A stretch of 64,000 nucleotides of DNA from the NCBI GenBank assembly GCA_024690405.1, contig JAILCU010000109.1, positions 1-64,000 of the forward strand, written 5' to 3'. The DNA comes from Bacteroidales bacterium (GTDB taxonomy: Bacteria > Bacteroidota > Bacteroidia > Bacteroidales > Bacteroidaceae). The position numbers and the translations under genes were made by a program. This document shows, in pieces, positions 1-10,175 of this stretch. Positions within the stretch are counted from its first letter, which is position 1. Every line of letters begins with the position of its first letter. A model generated the notes under the pieces. The model saw nothing but the letters and a program-made list of their open reading frames with translations, was not told the origin of the DNA and searched no databases.

Positions 1-804
1 CACCACATAGGTCCACATATAGAGCAGGGCCGCCCAGCAGAAGAACTGCACGAGACCCACCTTCCAGAACGTAGCGGGGGCATTTTTGAGCAACTTAAAC
101 CAGGAAGCACTATCCTCCTGACCGTCCCCGGCCGGACCGCCATTGTACTGAGCATACTCAGCAGGCGGCCATTCCCTGACCTTGATCACCGTATAAATCA
201 CACATACCACCAAGATGGCTGCACCGATGTAGAACGACCAGATGACGGAGTCGGGAACAACGCCTTCGGGAGCGACATTCTTCAAGCCAATCCATGTGAA
301 AAAGAACGGGAAGACAAAACCCACGACGGACCCGGCATTGCAGAGGAACGACTGGATAGAATAAGCCTTGGCCTTCTGCTGCTCGTTGACCATATCCCCC
401 ACCAACATCTTGAAGGGCTGCATCGCCATGTTCAGGCTCGTGTCAAGCAACATCAGCATGATCAGGCCGAAGATCATCACCGCGGAGAGCGACAGACCGA
501 GCGACCCCGAATTGGGTAACAGGCACATCACCGCCACGGCCACCGACGCACCTATAAATAAATAAGGTATACGGCGCCCGAAACGCGTCCAAGTGCGGTC
601 GCTGAGCGTGCCGACGATAGGCTGAACGATAATGCCCATGAGGGGCGGCAAGATCCAGAAATAACTTAAATCGTGCGGGTCGGCACCGAGGGTGCGGAAG
701 ATGCGCGAAATGTTGGCGCTCTGCAAGGCGTAGGCGATTTGAACGCCAAAGAAGCCAAAACTTAAGTTAAAAAGTTTCCAATAGGATAAATTAGGTTTTT
801 GCAT
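1..804 (-). CDS. MFS sugar (maltose/sucrose-type) transporter, C-terminal part runs off the window
   Basis: Minus-strand reading from ATG at 804: MQKPNLSYWKLFNLSFGFFGVQIAYALQSANISRIFRTLGADPHDLSYFWILPPLMGIIVQPIVGTLSDRTWTRFGRRIPY..., a typical MFS/SLC45-like N-terminus; no stop before the window edge, so absent from the ORF track. Confidence 0.88.
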   Translation of the reverse strand, partial: MQKPNLSYWKLFNLSFGFFGVQIAYALQSANISRIFRTLGADPHDLSYFWILPPLMGIIVQPIVGTLSDRTWTRFGRRIPYLFIGASVAVAVMCLLPNSGSLGLSLSAVMIFGLIMLMLLDTSLNMAMQPFKMLVGDMVNEQQKAKAYSIQSFLCNAGSVVGFVFPFFFTWIGLKNVAPEGVVPDSVIWSFYIGAAILVVCVIYTVIKVREWPPAEYAQYNGGPAGDGQEDSASWFKLLKNAPATFWKVGLVQFFCWAALLYMWTYVV

Positions 805-911
805 AAAAGGAGAAGATTGAGAATTAACTGACAAATGAAAGATTGAAGGATGGAAGTATCTATAGATTCCATGACTCGACAGAGATTGCGGAGACGGAAG
901 AGGGGGTACGG

Positions 912-1955
912 TTATGTGGATGACGGAAGAGGACGTGTAGTACCCCGAACGATTAGACGAGTGCGGACAACCCGTTTCTCGACTTTGTCAATGGGAATGC
1001 GCCCCTCGACATGATCAAGAAGGATCTTGACGGCTTCAGCACCGACACGGTGCCCGCGTTGTTCGATGGTCGTAAGCATGGGGTCGCATGCGACAGCACG
1101 TTCGCCGTTGGTGAAACCACAGATGCCCAAGTCATCCGGTACGTGCAGCCCCATGCGTTTAGCCGTATAGAGGACCCCGATAGCAGTATCGTCGTTAACC
1201 GCAAACACGCCATCGGGACGATCTTCACGCATGAGCAGTGCCGGCGTTAAAGCCTCTGCACCCGAACGGTTATCGCAATCGAGCACCAGAGAATCATCGA
1301 CGTTCAATCCCGCTTGTAGCAGCGCATCGCGATATCCGTTGTAGCGGTTCTTGCTAATCTCCAAATGCATATCCGAACCGTAGAAGGCAATGCGGCGGCA
1401 CCCCGTCTGGATGAGATGCGCCACGGCTGTCTGCGCCCCCGTATAGTCGTCAACCACGACCCTGCTCGTATTCAGTCCCGTGCAGATGCGGTCGTAGAAG
1501 ACAAGGGGCAGTCCGGCCTCCAGCAGATGACGGAAATGATCGTATTTCAGCGTATCCTTCGCTTGAGAGACAATGACCCCGCATACGCGATGAAGGAGAT
1601 ACGACTCACAGATGGCCACCTCGCGCTCATATTGTTCAGCACTCTGCGCCACCAAGATATTGTAGCCACGGAGCGTAGCCTCCTCCTCGATGCCTGCCAG
1701 GATGGTAGAGAAATAATAGTGAGCGAACTGAGGGACAATGACACCAATGATTTTAGGCTTGGCCACTCGGCTAAGGCGAAGCGACTCAGCCAACGCGTTG
1801 GGGAGAAAATGATGATCACGGGCAAAAGCCTGAATACGCTCACGCTGCTCCTGGCTGATGCTCGGATTATTCTTCAGCGCTCGCGAAACCGTAGCCACGG
1901 AAACACCAAGTTCCCGCGCGATATCTTTCATTGTGATAGTTGTTTTATCGCTCAT
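912..1955 (-). CDS. LacI-family transcriptional regulator
   Basis: N-terminal HTH MKDIARELGVSVATVSRALKNNPSISQEQRERI and periplasmic-binding-like effector domain. Confidence 0.96.
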   Translation of the reverse strand: MSDKTTITMKDIARELGVSVATVSRALKNNPSISQEQRERIQAFARDHHFLPNALAESLRLSRVAKPKIIGVIVPQFAHYYFSTILAGIEEEATLRGYNILVAQSAEQYEREVAICESYLLHRVCGVIVSQAKDTLKYDHFRHLLEAGLPLVFYDRICTGLNTSRVVVDDYTGAQTAVAHLIQTGCRRIAFYGSDMHLEISKNRYNGYRDALLQAGLNVDDSLVLDCDNRSGAEALTPALLMREDRPDGVFAVNDDTAIGVLYTAKRMGLHVPDDLGICGFTNGERAVACDPMLTTIEQRGHRVGAEAVKILLDHVEGRIPIDKVEKRVVRTRLIVRGTTRPLPSST

Positions 1956-2022
1956 GGTCAGTCACTTTCGGTTGCAAATGTAGATAAAACGGGCAGACAT
2001 GCAACAAATTGTTATTTTGAAA

Positions 2023-2050
2023 TCGTACGAAAGCGTACGCAAACGATTGC
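2023..2050. promoter_or_regulatory. Candidate LacI-family operator region
   Basis: Two CGTACG hexamers (aatCGTACGaaagCGTACGc) followed by the near-palindrome GCAAACGATTGC with central CG, between lacI-type regulator and susC. Confidence 0.5.
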
Positions 2051-2106
2051 ACGACTCTTTTAGTTGATTTATGTCAACAAAGATAGTACTTTTTCTTGTA
2101 ACAAAT

Positions 2107-2114
2107 TACTTTTG
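2107..2114 (+). promoter_or_regulatory. Bacteroidetes -7 promoter element (TACTTTTG) upstream of susC
   Basis: Matches TAnnTTTG, ~100 nt upstream of the susC start. Confidence 0.55.
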
Positions 2115-2213
2115 CACCAACAAATTGAAAGCAAAAGACTATCCATGTACCTGAATGGACTTTTCAATGAATTTTTAAACACCTTAATTAATATTAACTA
2201 AACTCAAACAAGC

Positions 2214-5200
2214 ATGATGAAGCAGGTAAACATCAGGATTCCTGTGCGAATCCTTGCCCTCATCTGTGGGCTTTTCATCTCACTTGGCGCCTTTGCACAG
2301 ATTCAGGTCAAAGGCCACGTCAAGGATGACACCGGCGAACCTGTCATGGGAGCTACCATCCGTGTGATTGGACAGGAAGGCGGCACTACGTCGGATTTCG
2401 ACGGTAATTTCACCATTGAAGCTCCGCAAGGGAGCCAACTCACCATCTCCTTCATGGGCTTTGCCACGCAGACCGTGGCGGCACGTCCGGTTGTGAACGT
2501 GACCATGAGCGAAGACACCAAGCTGCTCGACGACGTGGTTGTCATCGGTTACGGTACGGTGAAGAAAAACGACCTGACGGGTTCCGTCACAGCAATTAAG
2601 CCTGACGAGAAGAACCACGGTCTGATTGTCAACGCCCAGGACATGATCCAAGGTAAGATCGCTGGTGTGAACGTCACCTCGGGCGGCGGTACACCTGGCG
2701 GCGGTGCCGACATCCTCATCCGAGGCGGTTCGTCGCTGCACGCAAGCAACAAGCCCCTCATTGTGATCGATGGTCTGGCCATGGACGACACAGGCGTCAA
2801 AGGTCTGGCCAACCCTCTGTCCATGGTCAATCCCCAGGACATCGAGAGTTTCACCGTATTGAAAGACGCTTCGGCCACGGCCATTTACGGTAGCCGCGGT
2901 TCAAACGGCGTCATCATCATCACCACGAAGAAAGGCAACAAAGGCCAGAAGGCCCATGTGAGCTACAACGGTAATGTATCTTTCTCCACGCGTACTAAGT
3001 CACTCGACGTGCTCGGAGCCAATGAGTATCGCGACTTCATCAACTCATACTATGGCGAGGGTTCGGCAGCAGCCGCACTGATGGGCACTGCCGATACCGA
3101 CTGGCAGGACCAGATCTACCGTCCGGCCTTCAGCACCGACCATAACGTGACCGTAGCGGGCGGCTTAAAGAACATGCCTTACCGCTTCACCGCTGGCTAC
3201 ACCGACCAGAACGGTATCCTGAAGACCTCCAATTTCCAGCGCACCACGGCCAGCTTGTCATTGAACCCCTCGTTCCTCGACGACCACCTGACCTTCAACA
3301 TCAACGGCAAGTTCATGTACGCCTACAACCAGTATGCCAACACCGACGCCATCAATGATGCCGTGCGTATGGATCCGACCCAGCCCGTTCGCTCCAGCGC
3401 CTTCGACGGCAACTACCATGGTTACTTCGCATGGACAGCCGACGGTTCGTCGTACAAAGACCCGAGCTATCCCACGATCATGAATACCTACGCCGGCTCC
3501 AACCCGCTGGCCCGCCTCAACGAGAAATACGACCGCGCCAATTCCTTCGACTATATGGGTAATGTCGAGGTCGACTACAAGGTCCACGGCTTTGAAGACC
3601 TGCGCCTGCACATGAACTTCTCCGGCGACTGGGGACGCGGCAAGCAGAACACCACTTACCAGCCCTGGGGTCCGAGCAACTTCTACTACGGCAACGACGG
3701 CTACACGAAGGAACGCAAGTACAACCTCATCTATACCGCTTATGCCCAGTACTACAAGGACTTCAATGACAAGCACCACTTCGACATCATGGGTGGTTAC
3801 GAATGGAGCCACAAGAAGTACAAAGGACACTACAACTACGCAGGCTACTATCCCCTCACCAGCCAACTCACCGACGAGACCACCGGCGAGAGTCTGGCCG
3901 GCACGGAGTACAAGCCTAGTTTCAGCGAATGGTGCCAGGAGAGTTATCTCGTGAGTTTCTACGGCCGCGCCAACTACACGCTGCTCGACCGCTACATGCT
4001 CACAGGTACCGTGCGTTACGACGGTTCGAGCCGTTTCAAGGACCACTGGGCCCTCTTCCCCTCCGCCGCGTTCGCATGGCGTATCAGCGAGGAAGGATTC
4101 CTGAAGAACGCCACATGGCTCGACGACCTCAAGCTCCGCCTCGGATGGGGTAAGACCGGTCAGCAGGACGGCATCGGCAACTACAACTACTTTGCCTCGT
4201 ACAACGTCAACACCAACAACACCGACGGACGCTATCCCATCACGGGCGTCAACGACAGCGGTATCCTCTACCGTCCCGATGCCTACAACCAGGATCTGAA
4301 GTGGGAGACCACCACCACCTACAACGCCGGTCTGGACTTCAGTTTCTTCAAGAACCGCCTCTCCGGTAGCGTGGATGCTTACTACCGCAAGACCACGGAC
4401 CTGATCAACACGGCCTACGTCTCTGCAGGTTCCAACTTCCGCAACCAGGTGCTCTCCAACATCGGTTCTCTTGAGAACAAGGGTGTAGAAGTGATGCTTA
4501 CCGTACGCCCCATCGTGACCAAAGACTGGCTCTGGGAAATCACCGGCAACTTCACCTACAACCACAACGAGATCACCGAGCTCACCGGCGAATCGTCCAT
4601 CGTGATGACCGGCGGCATCTCTTCGGGTACCGGTAACCAAGTGCAGGCACAGGCCGTGGGTCATCCCGCCAACTCGTTCTACGTCTATCAGCAGGTGTAT
4701 GACCAGAACGGACTGCCCCTGGAAGGTGTCTTCGTAGACCGCAACGGAGACGGCAAGATCAGCGAGGACGACCGCTACTTCTACAAGAGCCCCAACGCAC
4801 CCTACTACGCAGGTCTGAGCACCCGCTTGCAGTACAAGAGTTGGGACCTCGGCATCGGTTTGCGCGCCAGTTTCAACAACTATATCTATTGGGACAAGCA
4901 GGCCGGCTATGCCAACACAGCCAAGCGTTACGACAGTTCGTTCAACTACCTGCAGACCAGCATTCCGTCGGCCATCGCCAACAACTGGTCAACCTACGAC
5001 TATGTCGTTTCAGACTACTTCGTACACAATGCCACGTTCCTCAAGTGTGACAACATCACTTTGGGTTACACCTTCGAGACCGCTGACAACTTCCTGCGCG
5101 GACGTGCTTATCTGGCTGCTACCAATGTCTTCACCGTCACGAAATACAAGGGTATCGACCCTGAAGTTTCCGGCGGTATCGACAACTCCATCTACCCCCG

Positions 5201-5240
5201 CCCACTCACCATTCAGGCAGGCGTAGCCCTTGACTTCTAA
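2214..5240 (+). CDS. susC: SusC-family TonB-linked outer membrane transporter
   Basis: Carboxypeptidase-regulatory-like N-terminus (VKGHVKDDTGEPVMGATIRVIGQEGGTTSDFDGNFTI), plug motif, C-terminal barrel ending in F; followed by SusD. Confidence 0.97.
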   Translation: MMKQVNIRIPVRILALICGLFISLGAFAQIQVKGHVKDDTGEPVMGATIRVIGQEGGTTSDFDGNFTIEAPQGSQLTISFMGFATQTVAARPVVNVTMSEDTKLLDDVVVIGYGTVKKNDLTGSVTAIKPDEKNHGLIVNAQDMIQGKIAGVNVTSGGGTPGGGADILIRGGSSLHASNKPLIVIDGLAMDDTGVKGLANPLSMVNPQDIESFTVLKDASATAIYGSRGSNGVIIITTKKGNKGQKAHVSYNGNVSFSTRTKSLDVLGANEYRDFINSYYGEGSAAAALMGTADTDWQDQIYRPAFSTDHNVTVAGGLKNMPYRFTAGYTDQNGILKTSNFQRTTASLSLNPSFLDDHLTFNINGKFMYAYNQYANTDAINDAVRMDPTQPVRSSAFDGNYHGYFAWTADGSSYKDPSYPTIMNTYAGSNPLARLNEKYDRANSFDYMGNVEVDYKVHGFEDLRLHMNFSGDWGRGKQNTTYQPWGPSNFYYGNDGYTKERKYNLIYTAYAQYYKDFNDKHHFDIMGGYEWSHKKYKGHYNYAGYYPLTSQLTDETTGESLAGTEYKPSFSEWCQESYLVSFYGRANYTLLDRYMLTGTVRYDGSSRFKDHWALFPSAAFAWRISEEGFLKNATWLDDLKLRLGWGKTGQQDGIGNYNYFASYNVNTNNTDGRYPITGVNDSGILYRPDAYNQDLKWETTTTYNAGLDFSFFKNRLSGSVDAYYRKTTDLINTAYVSAGSNFRNQVLSNIGSLENKGVEVMLTVRPIVTKDWLWEITGNFTYNHNEITELTGESSIVMTGGISSGTGNQVQAQAVGHPANSFYVYQQVYDQNGLPLEGVFVDRNGDGKISEDDRYFYKSPNAPYYAGLSTRLQYKSWDLGIGLRASFNNYIYWDKQAGYANTAKRYDSSFNYLQTSIPSAIANNWSTYDYVVSDYFVHNATFLKCDNITLGYTFETADNFLRGRAYLAATNVFTVTKYKGIDPEVSGGIDNSIYPRPLTIQAGVALDF

Positions 5241-5274
5241 AAGATGTGTAACCATTTCTTAAAGACTATCATCT

Positions 5275-6894
5275 ATGAACCTCAATAAATTCAAATACAT
5301 ACTCCCTGTGGCAGCCGTGACGCTGACCGCAGGTCTGAGCTCGTGTGTCGGGGATCTGGACGTCGAGCCTATCGACCCCAGCACAACGATGACCGTCGAC
5401 GAGGCTGGTCTGTACACCAAGTGCTATGCAAATATGGCCTTGGCAGGTAACACCGGTGCCAACGGCGACTGCGATATCGATGGCCTTGACGGCGGTACCA
5501 CTGGTTTTGTCCGCCAGTTGTGGAATGCCAATGAACTCGTCACCGATGAAGCCATTTGCGGATGGGGCGACCCCGGAATACCCCAGTTCAACTACAACAC
5601 GTGGGATTCTTCTCACCCGATGCTGCAAGGTTTCTACTACCGCCTGTATGCAGGCATCACTTACTGCAACCATTATCTGGATGTCTGCGACGGCGTTGAC
5701 GCCACCCGCACGGCAGAGATTCATTTCCTCCGTGCCCTCTATTATTACTACCTGATGGATTGCTACGGCAATGTGCCTTTCGCTACGGTTCTGTCGGCCT
5801 CCAGTCCCGAGCAGATCCAGCGCGCCGACCTCTTTGCCTGGATTGAGAAGGAACTCAAGGAGAATGTGGGCAATATGCTCGAGCCCGCCGTCCGCACCAG
5901 TTCTACCACAGGTTATGGCCGCGCCGACCAGGATGCTGCCAACCTGCTGCTGGCCCGTATGTACCTCAATGCAGAAGTCTACACTGGCACCGCCCGTTGG
6001 AGCGAGGCCAAGGAATATGCAGAGAAGGTCATCAACGGTCCCCACAAACTCTGGACCTCGAGCAAGAACGGATGGAGCGCCTATCAGATGCTCTTCATGG
6101 GTGACAATGGTGAAAACGGTGCTTCGCAGGAAGCCATCCTGCCCCTGCTGCAAGACGGTGCCACCACCACCTCGTGGGGTACAAGCCTCTTCCTGATGGC
6201 TTCGTGCTGGAAGAGCGACATGGACACCAACGGCGACTACGGCACCAAGGAATTCTGGGCTGGTAACCGCGCACGCAGCCAGTTCATCAAGAAGTTCTTC
6301 CCCAACGTCACCGACGCCAAGGACCTGGCTTACACCATTAACGATATGGCAGCGGCCGCCGGCGACAGCCGTGCCCTCTTCTACGGCATCGACCGCGAAC
6401 TCGTCGTGAGCAATCCCAGCGAGTTCACCTCCGGCATTTCCGTAGGCAAGTATCGCAACACTTACTCCACGGGAGCCAGCGGACACAACTCTCAGTTCAT
6501 CGATACCGACTTCTTCCTCATGCGTGCTGCCGAAGCATACCTTATCGCTGCTGAAGCAGATGCCCGCTTGAATGGCGGCAGTATCAGTACAACAGGTCTG
6601 GGTTACATCAACGCCCTGCGCAGCCGTGCCGGTGCCAAGGCAACGACCCAATCCGCCTGCACCCTCGACTATATCCTCGACGAGCGCGCTCGTGAACTCT
6701 ACCACGAAGGTTTCCGCCGTACTGACCTCATCCGCTATGGCTACTTCGGTGGCGAGAACAGCGGCAAATATCTCTGGGATTGGAAAGGTGGCGTACAGAA
6801 CGGACAGGCCTTCGAAGCCTATCGCAATATCTACGCATTACCGGCAGAAGACATCAATGCGAATCCCAACTTGGAACAGAACCCCGGTTACTAA
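5275..6894 (+). CDS. susD: SusD-family starch-binding lipoprotein
   Basis: Lipoprotein signal with Cys (TLTAGLSSCVGDLDVEP), SusD/RagB features, C-terminal EDINANPNLEQNPGY. Confidence 0.96.
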   Translation: MNLNKFKYILPVAAVTLTAGLSSCVGDLDVEPIDPSTTMTVDEAGLYTKCYANMALAGNTGANGDCDIDGLDGGTTGFVRQLWNANELVTDEAICGWGDPGIPQFNYNTWDSSHPMLQGFYYRLYAGITYCNHYLDVCDGVDATRTAEIHFLRALYYYYLMDCYGNVPFATVLSASSPEQIQRADLFAWIEKELKENVGNMLEPAVRTSSTTGYGRADQDAANLLLARMYLNAEVYTGTARWSEAKEYAEKVINGPHKLWTSSKNGWSAYQMLFMGDNGENGASQEAILPLLQDGATTTSWGTSLFLMASCWKSDMDTNGDYGTKEFWAGNRARSQFIKKFFPNVTDAKDLAYTINDMAAAAGDSRALFYGIDRELVVSNPSEFTSGISVGKYRNTYSTGASGHNSQFIDTDFFLMRAAEAYLIAAEADARLNGGSISTTGLGYINALRSRAGAKATTQSACTLDYILDERARELYHEGFRRTDLIRYGYFGGENSGKYLWDWKGGVQNGQAFEAYRNIYALPAEDINANPNLEQNPGY

Positions 6895-6915
6895 TCTCTA
6901 GAAAACGCTAACGAC

Positions 6916-8139
6916 ATGAAAAAGATATTTTCATACGCGATGCTGCTGCTATGCGGCACCTTCGCATTCACTGCCTGCAGCGACGACAACGAGTCTAACC
7001 CGACGCTCGTACAGCCTACTTCGTTCAGCCTCTTCGAACCGGCTGTCGGCGATGCCAGCGTAGACCTCCAACGCTCGCAGACCGTGCAACTCACTTGGAC
7101 CATTCCCACATTTACGGATTTCGGTGCTCCCGTCGTACCTACCTATGTCGTGCAACTCTCGCCGACAGGCAAGTTCACCAAGGAATACGACAGCGAGCAG
7201 AAGGACAACTCGGGCGCCGACTATATCACCCTCGAACAGACTTTCAGCGGTACCTCAGCAGACATCAGCACCGAGACCATCGACCAGATCCTGCAGACGA
7301 TGCTCGCATGGGATGACGCCACCGATGTGCCAGCCGTGCAGCCCGTCACCTTCCGCGCCATCGCCTCCATCCGCGATGCCAGTTTCCGTGACTACTACCC
7401 CATCACTTCCAGCAACACGGTCACCATCAACACCGTGCCCTACTTCATCCTGAATGTTCCGCCACTCGTATGGTACATGGTGGGCAACAATATCGGTAGC
7501 GCTTCGTGGAGCAACGATGCCACCGGAGTTGGTCTCGGTTTGATTCCTTTACTGCCCAGCGGTGATGAGGAATACGACACGGCAACGGGTACTGGCGTTA
7601 TCTCCTATACTGGTTACATGATTGCCGGCACTCAGTTCAAGTTCATCCTTACTCCGGGCAGTTGGGACAGTCAACTCAACTACACCAACGTGAAGGATCC
7701 GGATACCAACCTGATTTCCGATGAAGACGGTGACAACCACAATATCGGTATCAAGGCCGACGGCTACTACACCATTAAGATTAATACCAAGAGCCAGGAA
7801 GTGACCGTGGAGGCTTACGACAAGACCCCGAAGACCTTCTCTTCGATGAGCATGCCTGGCGGTTACAACGAATGGAGCATGGACAACCACATGACAGCAT
7901 GTGAAGTCACCAGCGGCGTCAACCACATCTGGATGGCACAGTTCGCACCTGCCGAAGACGGCGAGATGAAGTTCGCGGCCAACGATGCATGGGACGACAA
8001 CTGGGGCGCAGAGGCCTTCCCCTACGGCACCGGCGTCGGCGGTGGAGCCAACATTCCTTACGTAGCAGGCTCCTACACGGTGTTCCTCAACGACATCACC
8101 GGTCAGTATTATTTCATTGCTAACCCTACTGAAGAATAA
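6916..8139 (+). CDS. susE: SusE-like outer membrane starch-binding lipoprotein
   Basis: Lipoprotein signal (LLLCGTFAFTACSDDNESNP), SusE N-terminal-like domain, position after susD. Confidence 0.88.
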   Translation: MKKIFSYAMLLLCGTFAFTACSDDNESNPTLVQPTSFSLFEPAVGDASVDLQRSQTVQLTWTIPTFTDFGAPVVPTYVVQLSPTGKFTKEYDSEQKDNSGADYITLEQTFSGTSADISTETIDQILQTMLAWDDATDVPAVQPVTFRAIASIRDASFRDYYPITSSNTVTINTVPYFILNVPPLVWYMVGNNIGSASWSNDATGVGLGLIPLLPSGDEEYDTATGTGVISYTGYMIAGTQFKFILTPGSWDSQLNYTNVKDPDTNLISDEDGDNHNIGIKADGYYTIKINTKSQEVTVEAYDKTPKTFSSMSMPGGYNEWSMDNHMTACEVTSGVNHIWMAQFAPAEDGEMKFAANDAWDDNWGAEAFPYGTGVGGGANIPYVAGSYTVFLNDITGQYYFIANPTEE

Positions 8140-8144
8140 GCACT

Positions 8145-10064
8145 ATGAAAAAGTTTATGTATATCGCAGCGGCAGCCCTACTCGGGCTGACCGCCTGCAC
8201 CGAAGACTATAAAGACTGGACGCCCCAAGAGCAGCCCACGCAGCCCGCTACCGTCACATTCGGCAACGGAAGCGTGACCGAAGTGGGGGTCATCGACCTC
8301 AACGCTCTCGCCGAGGGGCAGGAGACTGTGCAGGTGGCTTCCATCAAGGCTCCGACCGCTTCTGATGAGAGTTATGCCCCCGTTTACACGCTGAACATCG
8401 GTGAAGAGACCTATGCGATTGACGCAGAAGGTAATATGTCGGCTGCCGAGTTACAGGACATCATCGCCAATCTCTACGGACGCAAACCTGTAGCACGCGA
8501 CGTCACGGCGACCATCAGCATGTGGGTGAGCGACGGAGCAACAGCAGTCAAGACCGCAACGTCTGACGCCTTCATCATCAACGCCATACCTCAGGCACCG
8601 ACCATCGAGGCCGCCTACTACCTCACTGGCTCTATCAATGGATGGGACAATTCCGACACGACCTACAAACTCACCAACGACGGCAGCGACCCGTACACCA
8701 ACCAGACCTTCAAACTGCGCATCCCCGCTCCCGAGGACGGCAGCAACGTCGAGTTCAAGATGACTCCCGAAAGCGGCTTGGGTGGCGACTGGAGCGGTTG
8801 TCTGGCAGCAGGCAGCGAAGAAGGTAAGTTCGTCTACAACAACGCCGGTGGCAATTTCGTCATCACGGCCGACCCCGACGCTCTCTTCTACGACATCACC
8901 TTCAACATGCTCGACCAGACTTGGAAGGCCACACCCGTTGGCTTCAACGAGTTCATCTATGAGATTGGCAATGAGAGCGGTTGGAGCGAGCCTCATCCGC
9001 TCTATGGCAATGGCCAGGGCCAATACGAGGCCGTCATCTACCTCAACGGCGAATTCAAGTTCAAGCCCAACAAGGACAACTGGGACGGCGATTGGGAAAA
9101 GGCCAGCGGTGATGCCACTGCAGGTACCCTCACCACCGACGGCGGTCCCAACGTGGATGCTGTGGAGGCTGGTTCCTACTATGTTCAGGTCGACCTGAAG
9201 GAGATGACCTATAAACTCACTCCCATCACGTCCATCGGCATTATCGGCAACGGTGGCGACTGGAACAACGATATCGAGATGACCTACAACGAGAACCTCA
9301 AGTGCTGGGAAGCCCGCACGGCATTGGCTGGCGGCGAGTTCAAGTTCCGTGCCAACCACGACTGGGCCATCAACTGGGGCGGTTCCTTCGACAACCTCAC
9401 CCAGGGCGGCAGCAATCTGAGCGTTGCTGAGGCCGGCGACTATGTTGTACGTCTCTACCTCTGCGACGAGGCTCCCGCACACTGCACCGTTAAGGCCGAC
9501 AGCGGTTATCCCGACTTCATCTACGAGATTGGCAACGAGAGCGGCTGGAGCACCAGTCATGCCCTGCTGGGCAACGGTGCCGGACTCTACACGGGTATCT
9601 ACTACCTCAACGGCGAGTTCAAGTTCAAGCCCAATGCCGACAACTGGGACGATGACTACGAGAAAGCCAGCGGCGATGCCTATGCAGGCACCCTGAAGCA
9701 GGATGGCGGCCCCAACGTCGACGCACCCGAAACCGGCCTCTACCTCATCGAGGTCGACCTCTCCGCCATGACCTATCAACTGACGGCCCTCACCGTGGGT
9801 ATCATCGGTAACGGCGGCGACTGGAACAACGACATCGAGATGACCTATAACACGGATGCAGGTTGCATGGAAGTGACCACCGAACTGGCTGCCGGCGAGT
9901 TCAAGTTCCGTGCCAACCACGACTGGGCCATCAACTGGGGCGGTTCCTTCGACAACCTCACACAAGACGGCGGCAACCTCAGCGTAGCCGAGGCCGGCAC
10001 CTACAAGGTACAACTCTTCCTCAGTTATGCCGGAAAGCACCACTGCACGCTGACCAAGCAATAA
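8145..10064 (+). CDS. SusF/SusE-like surface starch-binding lipoprotein with duplicated binding modules
   Basis: Lipoprotein signal (LLGLTACTEDYKDW), SusE-like N-terminal domain, five CBM-like modules. Confidence 0.85.
   Translation: MKKFMYIAAAALLGLTACTEDYKDWTPQEQPTQPATVTFGNGSVTEVGVIDLNALAEGQETVQVASIKAPTASDESYAPVYTLNIGEETYAIDAEGNMSAAELQDIIANLYGRKPVARDVTATISMWVSDGATAVKTATSDAFIINAIPQAPTIEAAYYLTGSINGWDNSDTTYKLTNDGSDPYTNQTFKLRIPAPEDGSNVEFKMTPESGLGGDWSGCLAAGSEEGKFVYNNAGGNFVITADPDALFYDITFNMLDQTWKATPVGFNEFIYEIGNESGWSEPHPLYGNGQGQYEAVIYLNGEFKFKPNKDNWDGDWEKASGDATAGTLTTDGGPNVDAVEAGSYYVQVDLKEMTYKLTPITSIGIIGNGGDWNNDIEMTYNENLKCWEARTALAGGEFKFRANHDWAINWGGSFDNLTQGGSNLSVAEAGDYVVRLYLCDEAPAHCTVKADSGYPDFIYEIGNESGWSTSHALLGNGAGLYTGIYYLNGEFKFKPNADNWDDDYEKASGDAYAGTLKQDGGPNVDAPETGLYLIEVDLSAMTYQLTALTVGIIGNGGDWNNDIEMTYNTDAGCMEVTTELAAGEFKFRANHDWAINWGGSFDNLTQDGGNLSVAEAGTYKVQLFLSYAGKHHCTLTKQ
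8945..10064 (+). repeat. Internal tandem duplication (~561-564 bp, ~188 aa) inside the SusF-like gene
   Basis: FIYEIGNESGW...GNGGDWNNDIEMTYN...EFKFRANHDWAINWGGSFDNLTQ occurs twice; a ~68-bp stretch at 9333-9400 is identical to 9894-9961. Confidence 0.93.
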
Positions 10065-10114
10065 TCTCATGAGTCAGGGGCTTCACGACGAAACCCTTGA
10101 CGCCATAGAATAAG

Positions 10115-10146
10115 CCCTTGAGGGTTCTCCACTGAACTCTCAAGGG
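10115..10146 (+). terminator. Hairpin between susF-like gene and alpha-amylase
   Basis: cccttgagggttc-tccact-gaactctcaaggg: 13-bp stem with one G-U pair and 6-nt loop; weak T-tract, so terminator or processing/attenuation hairpin. Confidence 0.55.
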
Positions 10147-10175
10147 TCATTGTTACCACGAACACTTATCTCCTT

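Noticed and set aside
3258-4664. 468-aa minus-strand ORF inside susC
   Set aside because: Antisense shadow ORF from high-GC codon usage; Val/Gly/Glu-rich without recognisable domain
5269-6705. 478-aa minus-strand ORF inside susD
   Set aside because: Antisense shadow of a strongly supported SusD gene
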